A stretch of DNA of 64,000 nucleotides from RI-153 sp963721725 (lineage in GTDB: Bacteria > Chloroflexota > Anaerolineae > Caldilineales > Caldilineaceae). The notes under the pieces are model-generated. The model worked only from the letters and a program-made list of their open reading frames with translations, did no database searches and was not told the DNA's origin. Positions within the stretch are counted from its first letter, which is position 1, and every line of letters starts with the position of its first letter. Shown here piece by piece: positions 18,600 through 26,271 of the stretch. The translations under genes and the position numbers were made by a program. Location: contig CAVRLX010000010.1 of assembly GCA_963721725.1 (NCBI GenBank), forward strand, positions 248,001 through 312,000. The letters are read 5' to 3'.

Positions 18600-18630
18600 G
18601 CAGTCGAATATGTCCAACATGTTCGACTGC
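18600..18630. other. Second hairpin next to the terminator
   Basis: GCAGTCGAA / TTCGACTGC with a 13-base loop and no T tract. It is close behind the stop of the minus-strand gene at 18647 and may back up termination. Confidence 0.4.
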
Positions 18631-18646
18631 TCGGTGAAATCACGTA

Positions 18647-21175
18647 CTATGATGCAATGCTGGTTCCCCGTTGCTGTTCCACAATCTCCTTCATTTGAGC
18701 GCTATATTCCGAGAGCAATTCGGTGGCACGCTCAATATCCCCGGCTTCGGCGCGTAGCTCAAAATAGGGTCGTTCGGGATTTGGACCAATGTGAACCCAT
18801 TCACCCTGGTCCAAATGAATTTTGATGCCGTCAAGGGTCTCTACATGGTCGCCGCGGAAACGGCTGTTAAGCGTCCGCATCACCGCACCTTTGCTTTCCC
18901 ACGGACATTGGATGCGATCTTGGGCGATATGAAAGGGTGGGAGATAGTTGACGATTTCGCTGACGGGCATCCCCCGTATCGCCAAATATTCCAACAGGCG
19001 CACCGTTGCCATCAAGCCATCCACGGCTGGCTGGAAGTCGGGAAAGATAAAGTTGCCCGTGCCATCCAGTGCCAAGCGCACATTAGAGGCGGTGGAACTA
19101 GACATAAGGTGGTGGAAATCGCTCTTGGCGTGGATGACGCGCGTCCCGTGCCAGCCAGCCACCGTGGCAAACGCATTAGGCAACGTCACGGGGATGACCA
19201 GCGCTTGATCAGGATGGGCATAAAAAGTTAGCTCCGCCATCAACAGCGAAGCGACGGTATTGTCGAGCACTTGGCCGCGCTCATCCACCAAAAAGATCTT
19301 TTCGCCACCCACATCCAGTTTGATGCCGATATCTGCGTTCAAGACGTTCATAATCTTCGCCATGCGACGCAGATGGTTGTTAAACTGATCGCGCAGCACG
19401 GCCAGTTTGTTTTCATCCATTAAGGCGTTGAGGGGCAGATAATCCAGGTTGAGATCGTTGAGAATATCCGAAAGCGGTTCCACAGCCAGCCCATATGAAT
19501 AGTCCACCACCACATGCAAATTTGCACTGCGGATGCGCTCGCTGTTGATATGGCGCAAAAAGGCAGCTTGGTAACGCTCAATGGGCTTGGGCGCATATTC
19601 AATCCGACCTATCTCATTAAGATAGGCGCGGCGGAAATCTTCGCGAAAGAAGATCCGCTCAATCGAGCGCTCGCTGTTGCGGCTCTGGTTCATGCCCTCG
19701 GCGTCCATAAAACGGATGTCCACCACGCGCTGATCGAAAGGGCTGAGGCGAACATGCACGCCCGCTGAGGTCGAGGGATCTGTGCGGATCCAATGGCGGG
19801 CCACAGGAATCGGCACGCTGCCCAGATCCGACACGTGAACGCCGGCGCTGGGCAGGCCGCTAATCATGGCCCGCTTGAGCATACGCGAGCTGCGATGGGC
19901 ATCTCGGTTGACGGCGACATAGCTCCCTTTGGGCAGGGCTGCGCCCAGCGCACTGCCCAGTTTGGCGGCAAATTCCGGCGTCAGATCCACATTCACAACC
20001 CCCGTGACGCCAAACTTGCTAAAGAGCGAACGCCGCCCCTGGCTGCCCCAAATAATGCTGCGGCGGATCGTGGCCCCCGGTTCAATCTCTTTGTTGGGCC
20101 AGAGCTTCACATCGGCGTGGATCACGCTGTTTTCGTCCAGCACACAATTGTCGCCGATGACCGCGCCTTCATAGGCAATCGCCCCGCTTTTGATGCTACA
20201 CTGCCGCCCCACGATTACCCCGCGCAGTTCGCAAGCTTCGCCCACATAGGTGTTGCGCCAGAGGATGCTGCGCTCGATGCGGCTATAATTGTCGATGACG
20301 GTGTAATCACGGATCACGGCGGGTCCGTGGATGGAAACGCCACCCTTGATCTTGACCGAATCGCCCAAGTAGACCGGCCCGTAAATTTGAGCATCGGGCG
20401 CAATCTCGACATTTTGCCCCGTCCACACGCCGCCCCAGATCTGATGTCCAATGGGGTCAGGCAGGTTGACGTTGCCACTGAGCAGATCGGCGTTGGCGCG
20501 CATATATTCTTGAATGGTCCCTACATCGCACCAATAGCCCGGCGAGACATAGCCAAAGAGCGGCGCACCCTCTGCCAGCATTTCGGGGAAAAGCTGGGTG
20601 GCAAAATCATAGGGCGCGTCGTCGGGGATGCGGTCCAATACCTCGGGTTCCAGCACATAGATGCCCGTATTGACCGTGTCGGAGATGACGTTGCTCCAGT
20701 CGGGCTTTTCCAAAAACTGGGTGACGCGCCCCTCCTCGTTGGTGATGATGACACCGTATTCAAGCGGGTTGGCAATGTGATAGAGGGTGAGGGTGGCTTG
20801 GGCCTTTTGGGCACAGTGATAGTCAATAATCGTGCGCAGGTTGAAATCGGTGAGGGCGTCGCCGCTGATTACGAGAAAGGTTTCATCCAGTAAACTGGCG
20901 GCGTTTTTGACACTGCCGGCTGTGCCCAGCGGCGATTCTTCCACGGTGTAGGTGATCTTCATGCCCAGGCTGCTGCCATCCCCAAAGTAATCCTGGATGG
21001 CGGTGGGCATATATTGCAACGTAATGATCACCTCGGTGATGCCGTGATGTTTAAGCAGATCAAGAATGTGGCCCAACACAGGCCGATTGACCAACGGAAC
21101 CATAGGCTTGGGGCGTCCGACTGTGAGCGGGCGCAAACGGGACCCTTCCCCACCGGCCATAACCACTGCTTTCAC
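18647..21175 (-). CDS. Mannose-1-phosphate guanylyltransferase-like protein fused to a degenerate phosphomannomutase domain
   Basis: An 842-residue three-part protein. Residues 1-230 form a nucleotidyltransferase (signature VMAGGEGSRLRPLTVGRPKP; also SPLGTAGSVK and GYWCDVGT). Residues about 245-370 form a left-handed beta-helix with hexapeptide repeats (GPVYLGDSVKIKGGV, VIGDNCVLDEN). The rest has the fold of phosphohexomutases. The mutase motifs are lost: the active-site SHNP region reads AGVHVRLSPFDQ, the metal loop DxDxDR reads DVGGEK, and the sugar loop GExSGH reads HAKSDFHHL. So the first domain likely makes NDP-sugar (GDP-mannose by family resemblance) and the last has a structural or regulatory role. 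It is separated from the SCO1664 gene by 31 bases and probably shares its transcript. Confidence 0.88.
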   Translation of the reverse strand: MKAVVMAGGEGSRLRPLTVGRPKPMVPLVNRPVLGHILDLLKHHGITEVIITLQYMPTAIQDYFGDGSSLGMKITYTVEESPLGTAGSVKNAASLLDETFLVISGDALTDFNLRTIIDYHCAQKAQATLTLYHIANPLEYGVIITNEEGRVTQFLEKPDWSNVISDTVNTGIYVLEPEVLDRIPDDAPYDFATQLFPEMLAEGAPLFGYVSPGYWCDVGTIQEYMRANADLLSGNVNLPDPIGHQIWGGVWTGQNVEIAPDAQIYGPVYLGDSVKIKGGVSIHGPAVIRDYTVIDNYSRIERSILWRNTYVGEACELRGVIVGRQCSIKSGAIAYEGAVIGDNCVLDENSVIHADVKLWPNKEIEPGATIRRSIIWGSQGRRSLFSKFGVTGVVNVDLTPEFAAKLGSALGAALPKGSYVAVNRDAHRSSRMLKRAMISGLPSAGVHVSDLGSVPIPVARHWIRTDPSTSAGVHVRLSPFDQRVVDIRFMDAEGMNQSRNSERSIERIFFREDFRRAYLNEIGRIEYAPKPIERYQAAFLRHINSERIRSANLHVVVDYSYGLAVEPLSDILNDLNLDYLPLNALMDENKLAVLRDQFNNHLRRMAKIMNVLNADIGIKLDVGGEKIFLVDERGQVLDNTVASLLMAELTFYAHPDQALVIPVTLPNAFATVAGWHGTRVIHAKSDFHHLMSSSTASNVRLALDGTGNFIFPDFQPAVDGLMATVRLLEYLAIRGMPVSEIVNYLPPFHIAQDRIQCPWESKGAVMRTLNSRFRGDHVETLDGIKIHLDQGEWVHIGPNPERPYFELRAEAGDIERATELLSEYSAQMKEIVEQQRGTSIAS

Positions 21176-21206
21176 AGGCTGCTCCTTTGGTGATCTTGGT
21201 TAAAGG

Positions 21207-22016
21207 TTAGATGGGGGGCCAGGGATGATTGCGCTGATAGGGCAGTGGGGAAGGATACGCGCCGGTTTCAATCAGCGTGTTTAATCGACTGCACAGAGCG
21301 GCGCGCTCGCCAGTGTTGATGAAAGTATCTAACTTGCGGTTAAGGCGATGTTTGGGTCTGCCCAGCATCTGTTGCAGTTCTTGCAGGTCTGCCATCAACT
21401 GCGGGGAAATTTCTTGGGCGCTAAATTCCCAGACCACCGTTCGCAGTTTGTATTCATGGTGAAAGCAGATCCCGTGATCTATTGCCCACATGCGCTCGTC
21501 ATAGCCAAAGAGACAGTGGCCGCTCTTGCGGTCGGCGTTGTTGATGACATAGTCGAAAAGGGCCATCTGGCGCAGCGCCGAAGCATAGCGTGCATCTTCG
21601 CGCATGGTGAAGTAGTGGACATTGGGGTCGCAGTCAATGAAAAACTGTACACTGCCCACCCCCCGTGTTCCCTCACGCAGAACGGTGGGGGGAACCAGAT
21701 CCCAGCCCAGCGCTTGGCTGATCTCAAAGGCCGCCGCCTCGCGCAGGCAGAGCGTCCCCGACGGGAAATCCCACAGCGGATTTTCGCCCCGCCGTGGTTT
21801 ATAGACCGCCGGGAGCTGAATCTCGCCGTCGTCCACCGTAACCAGAAAGCTATAGTTAGAACTATAGGGGAGCAGCCCTTTTTCCTCTAACGTACCTTTG
21901 GTCAATGCCGTCAAGACTCTAGGCATGGAAAGCAGGATTGGCTCATCCTGCGTTTCCCCGTTGTCTACGCCCTGGGCATCTTCATCAAATGGATCAGTTA
22001 AATCGTTTTCGTGCAT
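21207..22016 (-). CDS. SCO1664 family protein (HipA/PI3-kinase-like fold)
   Basis: A 269-residue member of the SCO1664 family, distant relatives of PI3/4-kinase and HipA folds. Recognised by VYKPRRGENPLWDFPSG, the catalytic-loop-like DYVINNADRKSGHCL and IDHGICFHHEYKLRTVVWEF. The Asn-Ala-Asp-Arg-Lys and IDHG motifs could be the kinase catalytic and metal-binding residues. The ATG at 22016 is preferred; a TTG at 22055 would add 13 residues. It is the third gene of a triplet with DUF3090 and a histidine phosphatase, an order seen in Actinobacteria and Chloroflexi. Its substrate is unknown. Confidence 0.85.
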   Translation of the reverse strand: MHENDLTDPFDEDAQGVDNGETQDEPILLSMPRVLTALTKGTLEEKGLLPYSSNYSFLVTVDDGEIQLPAVYKPRRGENPLWDFPSGTLCLREAAAFEISQALGWDLVPPTVLREGTRGVGSVQFFIDCDPNVHYFTMREDARYASALRQMALFDYVINNADRKSGHCLFGYDERMWAIDHGICFHHEYKLRTVVWEFSAQEISPQLMADLQELQQMLGRPKHRLNRKLDTFINTGERAALCSRLNTLIETGAYPSPLPYQRNHPWPPI

Positions 22017-22103
22017 AGGTATGATCTGTCCCGTCAATCTTGAGATTGACGTCAATATCCTGGGTCATGATCTACAGTCCGCAATCCCCACAGATGAGAC
22101 GAG

Positions 22104-22646
22104 CTATACAGCAAGGGGGTAGGCGTGTCCATTTGTGCGCGGGCAGAAGTGTCCTTGAGGATCGATTGGACGTCCACACAGAGGGCAGTCAGGTCGCCCA
22201 GAGGCTACGGCTTCCAATGCGTGTTCGCTCAGCGCGCGCATTTGTGTGCGGGTTGCATAGAAGCGGGCTTTGGGCGCGCGGTTGCCGGCGTCGGGTTCCT
22301 CATCGGCCACCAACGCTTGGGCAACAATCACCATCATATCCTGATCTTCATCGTAGCCAAGCCCCATTTGCCCCACCCGAAACGCTGGCGTCAGGGGTTC
22401 TTGCAAGGACAATCCGCGAATATCCAGATCGGGCGGCGGCAGATCGGGGTTTTTCTCTTCTAACTCTTCCAGCAATTGCAGAATCGAGGCGGCCAATGCT
22501 GCCACCTGTTGCTTTTCCATAACCAGGGTGGCAATCTGGCGGCCCTGGCGTGCTTGCAGGAAAAATGTACGCTCGCCGGGGTTGCCCACGGCATCGGCGA
22601 CAATCGTGTTCACATGTTCAAAATCAAATGTAAATTGTGTAGACAT
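22104..22646 (-). CDS. DUF3090 family protein
   Basis: A 180-residue soluble protein of the DUF3090 family. The N-terminus is TQFTFDFEHVNTIVADAVG followed by PGERTFFLQARQGRQ. The C-terminus ends in a zinc-ribbon-like set, CPLCGRPIDPQGHFC, after the helix ATRTQMRALSEHALEAV. Nothing is known of its activity. The gene lies between the phosphatase and the SCO1664 gene (gaps of about 60 and 90 bases), all three minus strand, which suggests one pathway. The four-ligand Cys/His tail could hold a metal ion and is characteristic of the family. Confidence 0.88.
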   Translation of the reverse strand: MSTQFTFDFEHVNTIVADAVGNPGERTFFLQARQGRQIATLVMEKQQVAALAASILQLLEELEEKNPDLPPPDLDIRGLSLQEPLTPAFRVGQMGLGYDEDQDMMVIVAQALVADEEPDAGNRAPKARFYATRTQMRALSEHALEAVASGRPDCPLCGRPIDPQGHFCPRTNGHAYPLAV

Positions 22647-22705
22647 AAAAGTAGGTTCACCCTCTTCGATAAATAGACGGCCCTGGGTGTGAAAAGGGGA
22701 TAGCT

Positions 22706-23383
22706 CTAGGCGCTAGATGCACTTTTGTCCGCGGTGGACGAATTTTCTTGGGCTTCCGGCTTGCTCTCTTCCCAACGGATCACGGGCAGATCGCCGGTAT
22801 CGTTCATGCGTAAAATCTGGGGGCCAAAGTGGTGAAAGCCAATCACACTCACCGAGGCAGTGTTGATGTGAATGCGCTGAAAGAGATCCAATGGCACGCC
22901 CAAATAATAGGCCAAGGTGGTGCGCAAAACATCGCCGTGAGCAAAGAGTGCAATCGCCTCGCCTTCATGGCGCAAACGCAACTCCTCCAATGTAGTGACA
23001 ACCCGGTTTTGGACTTCGCGTAGCGTCTCGCCCTCAGGAAAGCGGAACCCTCCCGGGTAGATCTGCACAAGTTGCCACTCTGGCTTCTGTGACAGATCCT
23101 TCAAGGCTGCCCCGCGCCACTGTCCATAGTCAACCTCAATTACACCCGGTTCGTCTATCACGGTAAGTCCCAACGCCGCTGCCAACGGCTCGGCCGTCTC
23201 AATACAGCGCTCCAGCGGGCTGGAATAGATGGCCGAGATCGGCTGGTGCTTGAGCCGCTCTGCCAACGCCAATGCTTGAGTTCGCCCTTTCTCGTTCAGA
23301 TGAACATCGGGGGTACGCCCGGCTAGTTTGCCAGTATCCACCCAATCGTTCTCGCCGTGGCGAATCAGAAAAAGATAGGTCAT
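22706..23383 (-). CDS. Histidine phosphatase family protein (MSMEG_4193 type)
   Basis: A 225-residue phosphatase of the phosphoglycerate-mutase-like branch. The catalytic motif LIRHGE is at residues 5-10, the arginine loop is in SSPLERCIETAEPL, the proton-donor region is in VIEVDYGQWRG, and the second histidine is in ALFAHGDVLR. The start MTYLFLIRHGEN at 23383 puts the motif at its usual distance; starts at 23422 or 23440 would add a basic leader. The tail (about 20 residues, SKPEAQENSSTADKS) is disordered. As first gene of the triplet with DUF3090 and SCO1664 it is the MSMEG_4193-type phosphatase that usually accompanies them. Substrate unknown. Confidence 0.88.
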   Translation of the reverse strand: MTYLFLIRHGENDWVDTGKLAGRTPDVHLNEKGRTQALALAERLKHQPISAIYSSPLERCIETAEPLAAALGLTVIDEPGVIEVDYGQWRGAALKDLSQKPEWQLVQIYPGGFRFPEGETLREVQNRVVTTLEELRLRHEGEAIALFAHGDVLRTTLAYYLGVPLDLFQRIHINTASVSVIGFHHFGPQILRMNDTGDLPVIRWEESKPEAQENSSTADKSASSA

Positions 23384-23814
23384 CCGCGCGAGGTGTACGT
23401 TCTTCTTTGGCAACTTGTTCATCCTTGGAGCCATTTTCATTGGTCGTAATCAAAATTTTGCTCTTTCCACTTGGCGAATCAGCTACGCCCAGCCATTGAT
23501 GTATCTTCTGACACTGGCGTCTGCTCATATTGTACCGAACCAATTTACCGTTGTAAATCTCCAGCTTTGTAGAGATAACTCACTCTACCACAGGCGGGCT
23601 TGATTCATTGCTAGATTGATTACGCTTTTCCATGACAATGGCTTCACAGCGACGTATGCCAGAAGTAGGAGAGCTGTTGGGGAAGGAAGGGGCAAACTCC
23701 TTGCGCAAAGTCATAAACGCGGCTAAAATGCAATCGCTTACCACCATTCACAGAATTTTTCCCAGGCAATAGCGCCTACTTTATTGAATACTTTCTAGAA
23801 AAGGAATCGTGTCG
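23384..23814. other. Divergent intergenic region, nothing recognised
   Basis: It separates the phosphatase triplet (minus) from the surface cluster (plus). It must hold promoters for both, but no convincing -35/-10 pair or hairpin was found by eye. Short frames here look non-coding. Confidence 0.4.
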
Positions 23815-24513
23815 ATGATTGATTTCCCCGCCCGTCACCGTTTGTTGATGTTGATGGGCTTGATCTGTAGCCTTCTATTGGTGGCTGCCTGCACGGTTGA
23901 GCCTGTGCCTGCATCCAATACCGCTGCTCCGACTATAGAGGTGACCGCCCCGGTTCCTGCTGCCCCGAAAACAACCGTGGAAGCCACCGCCTCTGTCGCT
24001 ACCACAGTTGTGGCTACCACAGTGCCAACCAGTGCCCAGGTTGCGGCCCCGCCGGTTTCGTTGCGTATCGCCGAAATCGAGATGGAAGTTGAAATTTCAC
24101 CGCTGACATGGCGTGTCTCCGAAGTAGAGGGCAAGCGCACCACGATTTGGGTATTGCCCAGTGAAGGCGCTGGCTGGCATCCCAACAGTGCAGGCGTTGG
24201 GGCGGTTGGCAACATGATCATCTCTGGCAACCAACTGCTTGGCGATGCTGCTTTCGCACCCATTGCTCTGGGCGATGTTGAAGTGGGACAAGAGATCGAA
24301 GTCACCGATAGCAATGGCAATGTCTTTGTCTACACTGTGATCAACGTGACCGAACCTCTGCCGCTCACCAACAATCTACAAGAGGAAGAGTCTCTGGCCG
24401 AAACCTATCTAGGCCAGGGTAATCAGTCCTTATTGACCCTCGTCACTGGCTGGCCCGATTTTTCTTCCACGGCTCGCGTTATCGTCATAGCAGAACTCAC
24501 CGCAGCGGAATAA
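23815..24513 (+). CDS. Sortase-like lipoprotein lacking catalytic residues
   Basis: A 232-residue exported protein. The lipoprotein signal ends at the lipobox VAAC (about residue 24), a Pro/Ala/Thr linker of about 60 residues follows, then a sortase (class E/F) fold domain. Sortase landmarks are present: GAGWHPNSAGVGAVGNMIISG, DVEVGQEIEVTD, LLTLVTGWPDFSSTARVIVIA. The catalytic His (normally in the GH after GNxVxxG) is Asn in IISGNQ, and the Cys (normally TLVTCWP) is Gly in TLVTGWP. Only the Arg remains. It cannot act as a transpeptidase; a binding or scaffold role is inferred. The start ATG at 23815 has AAGGA 9 bases upstream. First gene of the surface cluster. Confidence 0.8.
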   Translation: MIDFPARHRLLMLMGLICSLLLVAACTVEPVPASNTAAPTIEVTAPVPAAPKTTVEATASVATTVVATTVPTSAQVAAPPVSLRIAEIEMEVEISPLTWRVSEVEGKRTTIWVLPSEGAGWHPNSAGVGAVGNMIISGNQLLGDAAFAPIALGDVEVGQEIEVTDSNGNVFVYTVINVTEPLPLTNNLQEEESLAETYLGQGNQSLLTLVTGWPDFSSTARVIVIAELTAAE

Positions 24514-24546
24514 CGCGGCGCTCCATTGGCGGCGAACTCGCACCTT

Positions 24547-26211
24547 ATGCAACCCGACTACCTCTCTTCGTTCGCAGCCAAACTATGCTGCACAGTTATC
24601 ATCCCGGTCTATAACGGAGAGCGCAGCATTCTGCGCTGTTTAGATGCACTCGTGCAACAGACGATCCCGGTTGACCAGTTTGAGGTGATCGTGGTTGATG
24701 ATGGCTCCACCGATGCGACGTTGGCCTTGGTCGAAACGTGGCTTTCCACCCATGCCCTGCTGCATTGGCGGGTAATTCATCAGCCTAATGCTGGCCCAGC
24801 CAGTGCCCGCAACACAGGAGCCGCCGCCGCCAAGTCTGATTTACTGCTCTTTACCGATGGTGATTGTGCACCTGTACCGCACTGGGCAGAGAGCTTGCTG
24901 GCCGTTTTTCAGACTGCACAAATTGCCGGGGCCAAAGGGACCTATCTCACGGACCAACGGCAACTGGTGCCGCGGTTTGTGCAGTCCGAATATGAAGATC
25001 GCTATGACCGCATGGCGGGGCAAGATCGTATCGACTTTATCGACACCTATTCCGCCGCCTATCGACGATCTATCTTTTTGGAAAATGGCGGCTTTGATCC
25101 GCTTCTCAAGATCAACGAAGATCAAGAACTAAGCTTTCGACTGGCGGCCAAAGGCTATCATCTGGTTTTTGTGCCGACAGCCCAAGTTCGCCATATCCAC
25201 GACGAAAGCATTGCGGATTATTTTCATCGCAAATTTTCCATCGGCTTCTGGAAATCGCTGTTGACGCGCTGGCATCCAGAGCGTGTGGTGCAGGACAGTC
25301 ACACGCCGCAGGTGCTGAAAATTCAGATGTTGCTCTGGGCGGCGATGATCGGGCTGTTGCCCGTGGCCCTGGTTGGCGTGTGGTGGACCCCGGTGCGGAT
25401 GGTTTGGTGGGGGATGGGTTTGCTCTTGGGTGTCTTTCTAATGACCGCACTCCCCTTTCTTGCCAAACTCGCGCAGCGTTCCTGGGGACTTGTTCTGATC
25501 GGCCCTTTAATGCTTTCGATTCGTTCGCTGGCGCTGGGGCTGGGTTACGTTATGGGGACCATTCACTTTGCCGGAATCCAGCCGGGCACTCGTCAGCCTG
25601 TGATCTCTGGCTGGAAGCGCTTTCTGAAGCGGGGGATGGACATCTGTGGCGCACTCGTGGGGTTGGGTCTGTCTGCGCCGTTGATTCTAATCGCGGCGAT
25701 TGCCATTAAACTTGATTCGCCAGGGCCGATCTTCTATCTGCAAACCCGTATCGGTGAACATGGTCGCCCGTTTCGAATTGTGAAATTGCGCAGTATGTAT
25801 CTGGACGCCGAGCGCCAATTGGAAGCATTAGTCAATTTAACCACCCTGGCCGAGCCGGTCTACAAGATTCCCAACGACCCGCGCATCACCCGCACAGGCC
25901 GCTGGCTGCGCCGGAGCAGTCTGGACGAAATGCCTCAATTTTGGAATGTGTTACGCGGCGAAATGAGTCTGGTTGGCCCCCGCCCGGAAGAAGCGCGTGT
26001 TGTGGCGCTGTATGATGATTATCAACGACGGCGATTGGCCGTCAAACCCGGTATCACCGGGCCGATGCAGATCAACGGGCGCGGCGATCTGCCGTTTGCC
26101 GAGCGGCTGCGCCTTGAACTAGATTATATTGAGCATTATAGCCTGCGCCGGGATGTTGTAATTTTGGTGCAGACGTTGCCCGCAGTGTTAGCGGGTCGTG
26201 GTGCCCATTAG
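24547..26211 (+). CDS. GT2 glycosyltransferase fused to a phosphoglycosyltransferase
   Basis: About 554 residues (561 from the TTG at 24526). The N-terminal half is a GT2 domain: TVIIPVYNGERSI, VIVVDDGSTDATL, DxD-like FTDGDCAP, and NEDQELSFRLAAKG. Two or three membrane helices follow (about 255-340). The C-terminal part is a bacterial sugar transferase of the WbaP/PglC type: KRGMDICGALVGLGLSAPL, KLRSMYLDAER, RRSSLDEMPQFWNVLRGEM, and SLVGPRPEEARV. The second part transfers a sugar phosphate to undecaprenyl phosphate; the first would add the next sugar, so one chain may make a lipid-linked disaccharide. Preceded by the pseudo-sortase and followed by Pro/Thr-rich surface proteins and DUF2723. 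Confidence 0.9.
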   Translation: MQPDYLSSFAAKLCCTVIIPVYNGERSILRCLDALVQQTIPVDQFEVIVVDDGSTDATLALVETWLSTHALLHWRVIHQPNAGPASARNTGAAAAKSDLLLFTDGDCAPVPHWAESLLAVFQTAQIAGAKGTYLTDQRQLVPRFVQSEYEDRYDRMAGQDRIDFIDTYSAAYRRSIFLENGGFDPLLKINEDQELSFRLAAKGYHLVFVPTAQVRHIHDESIADYFHRKFSIGFWKSLLTRWHPERVVQDSHTPQVLKIQMLLWAAMIGLLPVALVGVWWTPVRMVWWGMGLLLGVFLMTALPFLAKLAQRSWGLVLIGPLMLSIRSLALGLGYVMGTIHFAGIQPGTRQPVISGWKRFLKRGMDICGALVGLGLSAPLILIAAIAIKLDSPGPIFYLQTRIGEHGRPFRIVKLRSMYLDAERQLEALVNLTTLAEPVYKIPNDPRITRTGRWLRRSSLDEMPQFWNVLRGEMSLVGPRPEEARVVALYDDYQRRRLAVKPGITGPMQINGRGDLPFAERLRLELDYIEHYSLRRDVVILVQTLPAVLAGRGAH

Positions 26212-26271
26212 CAAGCCGGCCCCGATCTCATCGAACTTGTAATTGTTACCCACCTAGGGAAATTTCATTCA

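Noticed and set aside
18647..19990. Active phosphomannomutase
   Set aside because: Fold resembles it, but all three motif regions needed for catalysis are lost.
19793..20893. 366-codon plus-strand ORF across the nucleotidyltransferase
   Set aside because: Antisense to the hexapeptide-repeat and nucleotidyltransferase domains, rich in His/Asp/Gly as expected of a shadow frame.
23815..24513. Functional class E/F sortase
   Set aside because: Both the catalytic His and Cys positions are replaced (SGNQ, TLVTGWP), so it is annotated as sortase-like without activity.
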